Positions 1 through 7,865 of a stretch of 64,000 nucleotides of DNA are shown piece by piece. Under the pieces are notes generated by a model. That model had not been told where the DNA came from and made no database searches. It saw only the letters and a program-made list of their open reading frames with translations. Made by a program: the position numbers and the translations under genes. The DNA is from CAWKMN01 sp963850765 (GTDB lineage: Bacteria; Chloroflexota; Anaerolineae; Aggregatilineales; Aggregatilineaceae). Positions within the stretch are counted from its first letter, which is position 1. Each line of letters opens with the position of its first letter. The DNA lies in assembly GCA_963850765.1 (NCBI GenBank), contig CAWKMN010000001.1, forward strand, positions 124,001-188,000, written 5' to 3'.

Positions 1-839
1 CCAAACGTGTGATATTCCGTCATGTCATAGGTGATCCCGGTATGGCGCGGCAGCCCGGTGGTCGCCCCGTATTGAGTCACAAGACAGTCCAGCAGGCGCT
101 CATCCCTGCCCTGCGTGCTCTGGCGCGAAGTCGCCGACGCCGCGTTATAGCCGTTGGCCTCGGGGCCGTAGTCGCGGCAGTCGTTCGTGTGGATCGAGAC
201 CAGCACATCGGCCTGATAGCCTTCGAGCTTCGGGTCGAATTCCGTCAGCATATCCACGGTGTACTTGTCGCGGCGCAGCGCCGTCACGACTTCGCGCGCG
301 ACCGCCTCGTTGATTTGCAGCTCGGTCAGCCCATCGTCACACACTGCGCCCGGATCGACGTCGAAGCTCTCATCCTGGGGCTGCCCACTGTGCCCGGCTA
401 CGATCCCGATGTGGACCTCATGTGTATCCGTCGGCAGCGGCGTTGGCTGCACGTTGATGACATACTGCGTGGCCTGCACACGGTTCAACCCGGCGCGAAA
501 CTCCTCGGTGAAAAAGGTAGGGCGTGTCCACAGCGAAAAGATGGTCGAGATCAGCGTGGCGGCGGCTCCCACGATCAGCAGGGTGCGGATGGTATGGAGC
601 CACACACGAGCGGCCGGCACAGGCGTCGATCGCGGACGGCGCGCGCTGGACCGGGCCGTGCGGCTCGGTAACGCCGCGGTCCCCGCCGGCGCGGCGGATG
701 GGGCGGCAGCTGCGCCTCCAGGGGCCGTGCCTAACGTATCCTCGACCCGGACCGGCACCGGCCCGCTCAGGCTGCCGGATTCGAAGATCCGCACCTCAAA
801 ATCGTCGTCGTCCGTGTATGGATTGTAATTGTCCGCCAT
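1..839 (-). CDS. N-acetylmuramoyl-L-alanine amidase (Amidase_3), C-terminus cut by window edge
   Basis: This gene runs off the left edge, so only about 279 N-terminal residues are present. The protein starts with an acidic, low-complexity cytoplasmic segment rich in Ala, Pro and Arg, then has one transmembrane segment at about residues 82-102 (LLIVGAAATLISTIFSLW), so it is probably membrane anchored with the enzyme outside. The catalytic domain begins near residue 143 with the zinc-ligand motif GIVAGHSG, followed by an Asn/Glu segment (ELQINEAVAREV) and the second ligand region VSIHTND. These fit Amidase_3 enzymes, which cleave the amide bond between muramic acid and the stem peptide. The third zinc region lies beyond the edge. 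Its neighbours do not suggest an operon. Confidence in family is high; a specific cell-division role is not shown. Confidence 0.8.
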   Translation of the reverse strand, partial: MADNYNPYTDDDDFEVRIFESGSLSGPVPVRVEDTLGTAPGGAAAAPSAAPAGTAALPSRTARSSARRPRSTPVPAARVWLHTIRTLLIVGAAATLISTIFSLWTRPTFFTEEFRAGLNRVQATQYVINVQPTPLPTDTHEVHIGIVAGHSGQPQDESFDVDPGAVCDDGLTELQINEAVAREVVTALRRDKYTVDMLTEFDPKLEGYQADVLVSIHTNDCRDYGPEANGYNAASATSRQSTQGRDERLLDCLVTQYGATTGLPRHTGITYDMTEYHTF

Positions 840-948
840 GATGCTCTCTGCCCGCCTACAAATCGCTTCCGATCTTAACGCACTTGAGCGAAAAGAGAAA
901 CCCTGGCTCTCTTGACAATAGGGCAATCGCATCAAATTCAACGTTTCT

Positions 949-1087
949 GGCCTCACCCCCTCAATCCCCCTCTCCAACCGAGTTAGAGAGGGGGACGCGA
1001 CCCTGCGGGTCGTTCGGCGCTGGCTCCCACTGTCTGGCTTGGCCGGAAAGGGCGAAGCGGGCTGGCCCGCCGGGGGTAGGGCCGTTT
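949..1087. repeat. Palindromic intergenic repeat, CCTCACCCCCTC family
   Basis: The gap between the amidase and GH130 genes (840-1213) holds one copy of the interspersed repeat that begins GGCCTCACCCCCTCAATC and folds back on itself (CCCCCTCTCC / AGAGAGGGGG). A degenerate tail reaches about 1087. The same head recurs near 16131, 33731, 45374 and 55268. No ORF is convincing here. Confidence 0.75.
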
Positions 1088-1106
1088 TGATGCGTTGTCC
1101 CCGTTC

Positions 1107-1135
1107 TTGACAAACGCACCTTCCGGCAGTATGGT
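1107..1135 (+). promoter_or_regulatory. Sigma70-type promoter for GH130 gene
   Basis: A perfect TTGACA (1107-1112) is followed after 17 bases by TATGGT (1130-1135), about 80 bases before the GH130 start. The spacing is ideal; the -10 box has four of six consensus bases. Confidence 0.55.
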
Positions 1136-1213
1136 CAGCCCGACACTCGACCCGGCCAACCAACGCGCACATCCACCCGCGAACATTTCATCTGCACCGA
1201 AGGATAAAAAACC

Positions 1214-2218
1214 ATGGCCTCTCAAACGGCACCATCCCAGACCATTGTGGGCGATCCCCTGCCGAACCTGCCCTGGGAAGATCGCCCGGCGGGCAGCAGC
1301 GCCGTGGTCTGGCGTTACAGCCAGAATCCGGTCATCCCGCGCGACCTGCTGCCGCGCTCCAACAGCATTTTTAACAGCGCCGTCGTCCCGTTTGAGGGCG
1401 GCTTCGCGGGCGTGTTCCGTGCGGACGATACGCGCCGGATCATGGACGTCCACAGCGGGCGCAGCGCGGACGGCATCCACTGGAAGATCGAGCCGGACCC
1501 GATCCAGTGGGTATGCGACGATCCCGAGGTCGGTGCGTTTGTCCACCGCTACGATCCGCGCGTGTGCTGGCTCGAAGACCGCTATTATGTGACGTGGTGC
1601 AACGGCTATCACGGCCCGACGATCGGGGTGGGGTATACGCACGACTTCAAGACGTTTGTCCAGATGGAGAACGCTTTTCTTCCGCATAACCGCAACGGTG
1701 TGTTGTTCCCGCGCCAGATCCACGGCAAATATGCCATGCTCAGCCGCCCCAGCGATACCGGCCACACGCCCTTTGGGGATATTTTCTACAGCGAAAGCCC
1801 GGATATGGTCCACTGGGGCAGACATCGGTTCGTGATGGCTCCCAAGCCGTGGACATGGCAGAGCACCAAGATCGGCGCAGGCCCGACGCCGATCGAGACG
1901 ACCGAGGGCTGGCTGCTGATCTATCACGGCGTGCTGACGTCGTGCAACGGGTTTGTCTACAGCATGGGCGCGGCGCTGCTCGATCTGGACGAGCCGTGGA
2001 AAGTGCTGTACCGCGGCGGACCCTATCTGTTATCGCCGCAGATGTTGTACGAAAACGTGGGCGACGTGCCAAACGTGGTCTTCCCCTGCGCGGCGCTGAC
2101 CGATGCTCCCACCGGGCGTATCGCGATCTATTACGGCGCGGCGGATACCGTGACCGGGCTGGCCTTCGCGTATGTGGATGAAATCATCGATTTTGTGAAA
2201 AGCACGTCGGAGTTGTAG
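1214..2218 (+). CDS. Glycoside hydrolase family 130 protein (beta-mannoside phosphorylase-like)
   Basis: The 334-residue protein has the features of GH130, a five-bladed beta-propeller family that phosphorolyses beta-mannosidic bonds or, in some members, hydrolyses them. Visible landmarks are YDPRV at residues 113-117 (the D-P-R motif of the active site), GAGPTPI at 221-227, YHGV at 237-240 and VPNVVFPC at 285-292. There is no signal peptide, so it should act in the cytoplasm on imported oligosaccharides. The ATG at 1214 follows AAGGA at a spacing of 9. It is preceded by its own promoter and has no co-directional partner, so the substrate cannot be guessed from context. Family assignment is firm; linkage specificity is open. 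Confidence 0.85.
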   Translation: MASQTAPSQTIVGDPLPNLPWEDRPAGSSAVVWRYSQNPVIPRDLLPRSNSIFNSAVVPFEGGFAGVFRADDTRRIMDVHSGRSADGIHWKIEPDPIQWVCDDPEVGAFVHRYDPRVCWLEDRYYVTWCNGYHGPTIGVGYTHDFKTFVQMENAFLPHNRNGVLFPRQIHGKYAMLSRPSDTGHTPFGDIFYSESPDMVHWGRHRFVMAPKPWTWQSTKIGAGPTPIETTEGWLLIYHGVLTSCNGFVYSMGAALLDLDEPWKVLYRGGPYLLSPQMLYENVGDVPNVVFPCAALTDAPTGRIAIYYGAADTVTGLAFAYVDEIIDFVKSTSEL

Positions 2219-2250
2219 TCAGCCTCACCGCGTGGATTGCGGGGTAATTT

Positions 2251-2380
2251 GTAGGGGCAACCCAGGGTTGCCCGTTTTGGGCAGGGCAAGCCCTGCCCCT
2301 ACGCACAAATAAATTACCCGGTGGGATTGTAGGGGCAACCCGCCGGATCCGCCAGGGCGGGTTTGTTAACCCGCCCCTAC
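2251..2380. repeat. Two GTAGGGGC palindromes between convergent genes
   Basis: Two back-to-back imperfect palindromes lie at 2251-2302 and 2329-2380. Each starts GTAGGGGCAACCC and ends GCCCCTAC. The second overlaps the last five codons of the convergent aspartokinase gene. They may act as a bidirectional terminator, but there is no T-tract. Confidence 0.7.
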
Positions 2381-3826
2381 AGGACGCCCGGTTGCGTCGG
2401 GGGGAGAGGCTGGTGCGTGCCCGTTGAGCACCACCAGCTCATGAATGTGCCGCACGGCGATCTCGGTGCAGTGCGCCGCCACGACCATCGACACGCTGTA
2501 ATTACTCGCACCCTGTGCAATCGCCAGGATATTCACATCGCCGTTGCCGAGCGCGCCAAACACCCGCGCCGCGACTCCCGACTGCCGCAGCATCCCCGCG
2601 CCAACTACGCTCACGATCTCGACGTCGTCATCCGCCCACGCCCGATCAATATCCTGGCGGCCAAACTCGGCCTCGAACTCCGCGAGAATCGCTTTCACCA
2701 CCGCCTGTCCCGTGGTCTGCGGGACGACAAAACAGATGCTCTGCTCGCTGGACGACTGCGCGATCATCAGGATGTTGGCGTTCTGTTTGGCAACGGCCGA
2801 GAACGTCCGCGCGGCGATACCCGGCACACCGATCATACCGCGCCCGGCCACGGTGATCAGGCTCACGTCGCGAATCGCCGTCACCGCTTTTACGGTGTTC
2901 GGTGACGCTTCTTCCCGGTGGGTGATCAGCGTGCCGGGGAAGGGCGGATTAAACGTGTTCTTCACCCAGATCGGGATATTCCGATCGATGAGCGGCTGCA
3001 CGGTTTTGGAATGGACGACTTTCGCGCCGAAGTAGGCCATCTCGCCCACCTCGCCATAGGACAGCACGGGGATCACTTTGGCATCCGGCACCATGCGCGG
3101 ATCGGCGGTCATCACGCCGTCCACGTCGGTCCAGATCCAGACCTCGTCGCTGTCCACATACGCGCCAAGCAGCGCCGCGCTGTAATCGCTCCCGCCGCGC
3201 CCCAGGGTGGTGATCACGCCGTCGCGCGTGGCCCCGATAAAACCCGTCACGACCGGCACAGTTCCCCGGTCGAGCAGCGGCAGCAGTTCGCGCCGGACCG
3301 TTGCTTCGCTCTCGTCAAACAGCACGCCCGCGTTCTGGAACTGGTCATCGGTCACGATCAGACGGCTGGCGCTGAGGGACTGGCTGGGGACCCCACGCTG
3401 GCGCAGCGCCGCCGACACGATCGGCACGGACATGCGCTCTCCCAGAGAACTGACTTTGTCCATCGCCTTCGGTGAGGCGTCGCGCAGCACATAAATGCCA
3501 TAACACAGGGTTTCAAACTCGTCGATCAGCGCTTCGACTTCATCATGCGTGGCGATGCGCTCCACGTCCGACGTCAGCAGACTGCGAATCGCGGCGGTGT
3601 GCTTGGTGCGGAGCTCGTTCGCCAGCGCCTGATACCGCCCGGAGTCGCCGGTGGCTGCCCGGCGCGCACCCTCGATCAGCATATCCGTGACCTTGCTCAT
3701 GGCCGAGCAAACCACGAGGATCCGGTTCTGCTGCCGGTAGGCGTCTTCGATTATGCCGGCCACCTGCGCGATAGCGTCCGCGCTGCCGACGGATGTGCCC
3801 CCGAATTTCATGGTAATGGTTGTCAT
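2366..3826 (-). CDS. Aspartokinase, monofunctional with two ACT domains
   Basis: This enzyme phosphorylates aspartate in the first step towards lysine, threonine, methionine and isoleucine. The 486-residue protein opens with the nucleotide-binding motif KFGGTSVG (residues 7-14), carries GRGGSDYSAALLG and TDVDGVMTADPR in the kinase domain, and ends in two ACT repeats from about residue 320, the usual feedback-inhibition module. The start at 3826 is chosen because AGGAG lies 9 bases upstream and the KFGGTS motif follows at once; the open frame continues 80 codons further upstream, but that part covers the regulatory leader and is not protein-like. Expression is probably controlled by the attenuator at 3874-4017. 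The N-terminal sequence resembles the ThrA-type kinases, but no homoserine dehydrogenase domain is attached. Confidence 0.93.
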   Translation of the reverse strand: MTTITMKFGGTSVGSADAIAQVAGIIEDAYRQQNRILVVCSAMSKVTDMLIEGARRAATGDSGRYQALANELRTKHTAAIRSLLTSDVERIATHDEVEALIDEFETLCYGIYVLRDASPKAMDKVSSLGERMSVPIVSAALRQRGVPSQSLSASRLIVTDDQFQNAGVLFDESEATVRRELLPLLDRGTVPVVTGFIGATRDGVITTLGRGGSDYSAALLGAYVDSDEVWIWTDVDGVMTADPRMVPDAKVIPVLSYGEVGEMAYFGAKVVHSKTVQPLIDRNIPIWVKNTFNPPFPGTLITHREEASPNTVKAVTAIRDVSLITVAGRGMIGVPGIAARTFSAVAKQNANILMIAQSSSEQSICFVVPQTTGQAVVKAILAEFEAEFGRQDIDRAWADDDVEIVSVVGAGMLRQSGVAARVFGALGNGDVNILAIAQGASNYSVSMVVAAHCTEIAVRHIHELVVLNGHAPASPPDATGRPVGAG

Positions 3827-3873
3827 GACGTCGTCTCCTGAGCGCGAAGGCCATTCTAGTCTGCAAAAGGAAC

Positions 3874-3905
3874 AAAAAAGCGTGGGGCCGGTGTGCTCCA
3901 CGCTT
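3874..3905 (-). terminator. Rho-independent terminator (attenuator) before aspartokinase
   Basis: On the minus strand AAGCGTGG pairs perfectly with CCACGCTT (8 bp, 12-base loop) and is followed by six T. It sits 48 bases before the aspartokinase start and downstream of the promoter, so it must be bypassed for expression. Its loop and upstream arm can alternatively pair with 3941-3952 inside the leader ORF. Confidence 0.85.
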
Positions 3906-3927
3906 GAGGTTTCTGGTGAGAGAGGGG

Positions 3928-4017
3928 TTATCCCGCCCCTGAAGCACACGGCAGCGCCCGCCCGGCCATCATCGTGCCGGTGGTAGTCATCATGCCCATG
4001 TGCGTAGTGCCGTACAT
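3928..4017 (-). CDS. Thr/Met-rich leader peptide of the aspartokinase attenuator
   Basis: This is a 29-codon ORF too short for routine gene calling. Codons 4-17 read T-T-H-M-G-M-M-T-T-T-G-T-M-M, i.e. six Thr and five Met in 14 codons, and the peptide ends in Gly-Ala-Gly before TAA. AAGAGG lies about 10 bases before the ATG. Threonine and methionine are end products of the pathway started by the gene downstream, so ribosome stalling on uncharged tRNA would sense supply. Codons 23-26 contain one arm (3941-3952) of a candidate antiterminator that pairs with 3887-3899 through nine contiguous base pairs including one G-U, plus three more across a one-base bulge. A ribosome reaching the stop codon would mask this arm and let the terminator form. 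The layout matches enteric thr leaders; no homology is claimed. Confidence 0.85.
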   Translation of the reverse strand: MYGTTHMGMMTTTGTMMAGRALPCASGAG

Positions 4018-4056
4018 TATCCCGCTGCCTCTTGTGTCGCTTTCCAATCTGCTGAG

Positions 4057-4085
4057 AGCGTAACACGTCCCTCTGGATTCGTCAA
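4057..4085 (-). promoter_or_regulatory. Promoter for aspartokinase leader transcript
   Basis: On the minus strand TTGACG (4085-4080) and TACGCT (4062-4057) are separated by exactly 17 bases. Transcription would start near 4050, about 33 bases before the leader ORF. Confidence 0.6.
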
Positions 4086-4144
4086 CGGAACGGGCGTGCG
4101 TCCGTGCTCATCCGGTTCGTGCCGGATTGTGTATTTTGAACAAA

Positions 4145-4640
4145 TCACGGCAGTTCCTCAATCCTCACCGTCAGCACATGGTCGCCGGGCGGCGGATTGG
4201 GGAAGTTGACCGGGTCGTTGGCGTTGCGCGCCATCAGACCTTGCACGAGATCCATCCCCGCCACGACTTCCCCGAAGATCGTATACTGTCCGTTCCATTC
4301 GGCGGCGGGTTCCAGCGCGGACAGGGTGATAAAGAACTGGCTCCCGGCGCTGTCCGGCACACCGGGCGGATGGGCCATCGCGACCAGTCCGGCACGGTCG
4401 AAGGTCAGGCCGCTGGTGGGCTCGTCCGGGATGGTATACCCTGGCGTGCCGCGCCCGGTGCTGCTCGGATCGCCGGTCTGCGCGATAAAGCCCGGTACCA
4501 CGTAATGGAACGTGATGTCATCGTACCAGCCTGCCCGCGCCAGGAAGATGAAATTATTGACTGTGGCCGGCGCTTGCGCGGCGAACAGGTTGATCACGAT
4601 CTCACCCCGCTCGGTGACGATCGTCGCGCGGTACTGGCTT
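4145..4640 (-). CDS. Cyclophilin-type peptidyl-prolyl isomerase domain, probably the C-terminal half of the preceding gene
   Basis: The open frame from 4597 encodes a nearly complete cyclophilin: TVNNFIFLARAGWYDDITFH, then GDPSSTGRGTPGY, SQFFITL and FGEVVAGMDLV. Its true beginning (Y-R-A-T-I-V-T-E-R-G-E-I-V-I) lies further upstream, in the same frame but without a start codon. It joins directly onto the end of the thioredoxin gene if one C in AAGCCAG (near 4640) is removed. The protein would then be a lipoprotein with an outward-facing foldase pair. Cyclophilins catalyse cis-trans isomerisation of peptidyl-prolyl bonds. A truly separate PPIase starting at 4597 would lack its first strand, so I favour one gene with a one-base insertion. 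Confidence 0.75.
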
Positions 4641-5390
4641 GGCGGGATCGATCGTCATGGCCGGCGGGGCATCGAAGTGCCGCTGTTCGAGCAGCGCCAG
4701 CCGCGCGGCTTCGTCCAGCCCAAACAGGTCATCGCGCCCGCTGAAGGGGATACCGTTCACCAGCAGCACCGGCGCGCCCACCAGACTCAGATCGGCGGCG
4801 TCGCGCAGCGACTCTTCGATAACTGGCTCGTAGGTCTGCGCGCCCAGATCCGCCGCGAACCGTGCCGCATCCAGCCCGACCGTAGCGGCGTAGCCGTCGA
4901 GCATCGCGCGGAAATCATCGGGTGACAGGCTCAGCCATTCGGATTGGTGGGTGAACAGCTGGTCGTGCATCTCCCAGAACAAGCCCTGCGCGGCGGCGGC
5001 TTCGCTGGCTTGCAGGGCCAGCGCGGCCTTATCATGCGTGCGGAGATCGGGCAGGTGCCGCCAGATCAGGCGGATGTCGTCGGAATAACGTGCCCGCACG
5101 ATTTCCAGGTCGCGGGCATAACGCGCGCAGATCTCGCACTGAAAATCGCCGTACAGGATCAACGTCACCGCGGCGTCTTCCGGGCCGAGCGCATGGCCGG
5201 CCAGCGGATCGCGCGGGGCGATCGTCACGGTGGGAGTCGCGGCGGCCGATGGCGGGGTCTCGGTCGCGGCAGCCAGCGTCGCGCGGGGAGATAAGGACGC
5301 GGTAGGCTGAGCCGCTTCGTCTCCATCGTCCGAGCCGCACGCCGCCAGCAGGATGATCAGCAGGCCCACTAAACATAACTTGCGCATCAT
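4602..5390 (-). CDS. Lipoprotein with DsbA-like thioredoxin domain (frame breaks before cyclophilin domain)
   Basis: The protein starts with a short signal sequence and lipobox (ILLAACGSD; Cys near residue 18), then a Thr/Pro/Ala-rich linker, and from about residue 65 a DsbA/thioredoxin-4 type fold with the redox motif CEIC in LYGDFQCEICARYARDLE and the later VGAPVLLVNGIPFSGRDD containing the cis-Pro. It is therefore an extracytoplasmic thiol oxidoreductase anchored to the membrane. I chose ATG at 5390 because the lipoprotein signal begins there; the frame extends 29 codons further without signal character. The last residues (MTIDPAKPVPRDD) match a cyclophilin linker up to the frameshift. It probably helps fold exported proteins. 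Confidence 0.8.
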   Translation of the reverse strand: MMRKLCLVGLLIILLAACGSDDGDEAAQPTASLSPRATLAAATETPPSAAATPTVTIAPRDPLAGHALGPEDAAVTLILYGDFQCEICARYARDLEIVRARYSDDIRLIWRHLPDLRTHDKAALALQASEAAAAQGLFWEMHDQLFTHQSEWLSLSPDDFRAMLDGYAATVGLDAARFAADLGAQTYEPVIEESLRDAADLSLVGAPVLLVNGIPFSGRDDLFGLDEAARLALLEQRHFDAPPAMTIDPAKPVPRDDRHRAG

Positions 5391-5534
5391 TCGCTCACTT
5401 GTGGATACATCATGACCTGATAGCAGAGCGCATCCGATCCTAGCCCGAACTATTGAAATATCCAAGCCCATATCCAAAACACGGCGAATCCATTATAGTT
5501 TACGAAGTGCAGAGTCTTACCAAGGGAAAATGCC

Positions 5535-6410
5535 GTGCTTAAGCTGGAAACTATCGCCTGCCCATACTGCCAGAGCCCGCAGTCTGATCCCTGGGGCGAA
5601 GAAAACGGTTATACGGCGGTCAAATGCCGGGCCTGCGGGTTGGTCTTTGTGAACCCACGCCCCACGCTCGACGCGATTGATGAGGCTCTTCGCCTGGGTG
5701 TACATCAAACCGAACAGGGAACGCTCGACGTGAACTGGTTTTCTGAGCGCCAGTCACAACAGCAAGTCGTGCAGATGACCCAACGCCTGCTCGACCTCTA
5801 TCCGCGGAACGAGCTGGCGCGGAACCCGCTGCGCTGGTTGGATATCGGCGCGGGTTACGGCGAACTGCTGCTTGCGTTGGCCGGGATCGCAGGCTCGCAG
5901 CCGGGGATCATCGGCGTCGAACCGAGCCGCCCCAAACGGGATAAAGCGCGAGAAATGGGCGTCCAGATGGTCGAATCTATTGCTGAGGTGGACGGCACGT
6001 TTGATTATCTCTCGCTGATTAATGTGTTCTCGCACCTGCCCGATCCGGCCAGTTTTTTGGCGGACATCACCGGCAAGCTGGCTCCACGCGGCGAACTGCT
6101 GCTCGTGACGGGGAATGGCGGCGACGTGCCACGATCCGCCTATCCCGATGTGCTGTATTTGCCCGATCACCTGATCTTCGCCGGGGGAAAACATATTACG
6201 GGTTTTTTGGAGCGGGCCGGTTTTGAGATCATCAATATCCACCGCTACCGCCAATTTTTGCCTGATAAACGGCCCACCCTGCGCAGCATCCTCATCAACG
6301 TGACCAAACACAGCGCTAAAAGGATGCTGGGGCGGCCCAGTACCTACCGTCTGATCAAACACCGCGGACCATTTCGCTCCCTGTGGGTGCGGGCGCGGCG
6401 GCGGGCTTAG
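5535..6410 (+). CDS. SAM-dependent methyltransferase with N-terminal zinc ribbon
   Basis: The protein (291 residues) begins with a four-cysteine ribbon (CPYC at residues 9-12 and CRAC near 33-36), typical of class I methyltransferases that act on sugars or lipid intermediates in cell-envelope gene sets. The SAM-binding motif is LDIGAGYGELLLAL at about 101-114, with the acidic residue of motif II in GVEPSRPKRDKA. A basic C-terminus (VRARRRA) ends it. GTG at 5535 is the start, with AAGGG about 11 bases before; the ATG at 5530 is in another frame. It stands alone between divergent and convergent neighbours, so the substrate is unknown. Confidence 0.7.
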   Translation: MLKLETIACPYCQSPQSDPWGEENGYTAVKCRACGLVFVNPRPTLDAIDEALRLGVHQTEQGTLDVNWFSERQSQQQVVQMTQRLLDLYPRNELARNPLRWLDIGAGYGELLLALAGIAGSQPGIIGVEPSRPKRDKAREMGVQMVESIAEVDGTFDYLSLINVFSHLPDPASFLADITGKLAPRGELLLVTGNGGDVPRSAYPDVLYLPDHLIFAGGKHITGFLERAGFEIINIHRYRQFLPDKRPTLRSILINVTKHSAKRMLGRPSTYRLIKHRGPFRSLWVRARRRA

Positions 6411-6576
6411 AGCGCGTTATGAACTTCTGAAGGGTAGTATTGGGTGCAGTCCCGCCATTTGCCCCTCCCTAAATCCCTCCCCACAGGGTGGAGAGGGACT
6501 TGAGATTCTCCCCTTTCTCCACTCTGTGGGGAAAGGGGCTGGGGGATAGGGGCTAAAAGGGCATAACACGCGCTTA
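6407..6576. mobile_element. MITE-like palindromic element between convergent stop codons
   Basis: The element carries inverted ends TTAGAGCGCGTTATG (6407-6421) and GCATAACACGCGCTTAA (6561-6577), and two inner palindromic blocks (CCCTCCCTAAATCCCTCCCC and a matching GGGGATAGGGGC). The left end includes the methyltransferase stop codon and the right end includes the phosphofructokinase stop codon. It is related to copies at 12859, 37330 and 59742. Confidence 0.65.
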
Positions 6577-7695
6577 ATCTCCCATATTCGTGCCGATCCG
6601 CCGCGCGCTATCCAGCCACGGATGGTCGAGCGGCACCGTCTTGAGCTTGCCCGCCACCTGATCCAGCGGGACGGGCTGCGCGCCATCCCCACACGCCGCC
6701 ACCATCACGCCGTAGACCCCCTCGCGGATGAAATCCGCGCAGGCCGTGCCGAGCCGCGTCGCCAGCAGCCGGTCCGCCGCGGACGGTGTGCCGCCGCGCT
6801 GCAAGTGGCCGAGGATCGTCACGCGCGATTCGAGCCGCGTCAATTCTTCCAGACGGCGGGCCATCCGCACGGTGCTGTCCGCCTGCTGCGCCGTCAGGTC
6901 GGCCAGTTCAGCTTCGGCTTCGGCGGATTCTTTTTTGCCCTCGGCCTTTTTGATCTTTTTCTCGGCGGCATGGATGGCGTTCACATCGTCCTGGGTGCGC
7001 GCCCCTTCGGATACGGCCACGATGCTGAACGCCTTCCCGCCCCGGCTGCGCTCCAGGATCGCCTCGGCGATCTGCTCGACATCATAGGGGATCTCAGGGA
7101 TCAGGATCACGTCCGCGCCGCCCGCGATCCCGGCTCCCAGCGCCAGCCAGCCCGCGTTATGGCCCATCACCTCGACCACGATGATCCGGTGGTGGCTGTG
7201 CGCCGTGCTGTGCAGCCGGTCGATCGCCTCGGTGGCGATGCCCAGCGCGGTATCAAAGCCAAAGGTAACATCGGTCATGGCGACGTCGTTATCGATCGTC
7301 TTGGGCAGGGTGATGATATTCAGCCCCTTCTGCGCCAGCCGGTAAGCATTTTTCTGCGTGCCGCCTCCGCCCAGGCAGACGAGCGCATCCAGGTTGTGCT
7401 TCTGGTAATTCGCCAGGATCACGTCGGTCATGTCCAATTCCAGCCCGCCCATCGACATCCGGTGAGGTTTGTCGCGGCTGGTGCCGAGCAGCGTGCCGCC
7501 CATCGTCAGGATGCCCGACAGCGCCGGACCGTCCAGGCGTACGGTGCGATTCTCGACCAGCCCCCGGAAGCCATCGCGGAAGCCGATCACGTTCATGCCA
7601 TACGCGCCGAGGGCGGCTTTGCCCACGCCCCGGATCGCGGCGTTCAGGCCGGGACTGTCGCCGCCTGCCGTCAGAATACCGATCTGTTTTGCCAT
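6574..7695 (-). CDS. pfkA: 6-phosphofructokinase, group III-like, with coiled-coil insert
   Basis: The 373-residue protein phosphorylates fructose 6-phosphate at the committed glycolytic step. It has GGDSPGLN at residues 11-18, the fructose-binding PKTIDND at 131-137 and an MGHNAGWLALGAGIAGGAD segment. The phosphoryl-donor loop reads GGGGT (109-113) rather than GGDGT or GGDDT, and Lys instead of Gly precedes TIDND, so the donor (ATP or pyrophosphate) cannot be decided by the usual two-residue rule. An unusual Lys/Glu/Ala-rich insert of about 40 residues (KKIKKAEGKKESAEAEAEL) lies near residue 245. Family is certain; donor is not. Confidence 0.88.
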   Translation of the reverse strand: MAKQIGILTAGGDSPGLNAAIRGVGKAALGAYGMNVIGFRDGFRGLVENRTVRLDGPALSGILTMGGTLLGTSRDKPHRMSMGGLELDMTDVILANYQKHNLDALVCLGGGGTQKNAYRLAQKGLNIITLPKTIDNDVAMTDVTFGFDTALGIATEAIDRLHSTAHSHHRIIVVEVMGHNAGWLALGAGIAGGADVILIPEIPYDVEQIAEAILERSRGGKAFSIVAVSEGARTQDDVNAIHAAEKKIKKAEGKKESAEAEAELADLTAQQADSTVRMARRLEELTRLESRVTILGHLQRGGTPSAADRLLATRLGTACADFIREGVYGVMVAACGDGAQPVPLDQVAGKLKTVPLDHPWLDSARRIGTNMGD

Positions 7696-7817
7696 GGTTC
7701 TACTCTTTCGCTCGTGTTCGCCTGATCAGAGTTTACCTAAACGCGCGCCCGCCGGCTACGAGCGCCGGTTCGAACGCCCGTTCAGGCGACGGAATCGGGC
7801 GGAATCGGCGGATTTTT

Positions 7818-7825
7818 GGTATACT
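7818..7825 (+). promoter_or_regulatory. Extended -10 promoter before cdd
   Basis: TGGTATACT gives a TG-N extended -10 box with TATACT at 7820-7825, 41 bases before the cytidine deaminase start. No -35 box is clear. Confidence 0.4.
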
Positions 7826-7865
7826 CTGTGGTCCCTTAACAGATGATCGATTTAAGCAGGCTTGC

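Noticed and set aside
3827..4066. 80-codon N-terminal extension of aspartokinase
   Set aside because: The stretch overlaps the leader ORF and terminator, has no ribosome binding site and is not protein-like.
6622..7725. 367-codon frame antisense to pfkA
   Set aside because: Arg/Gln-rich shadow; pfkA is clear on the other strand.
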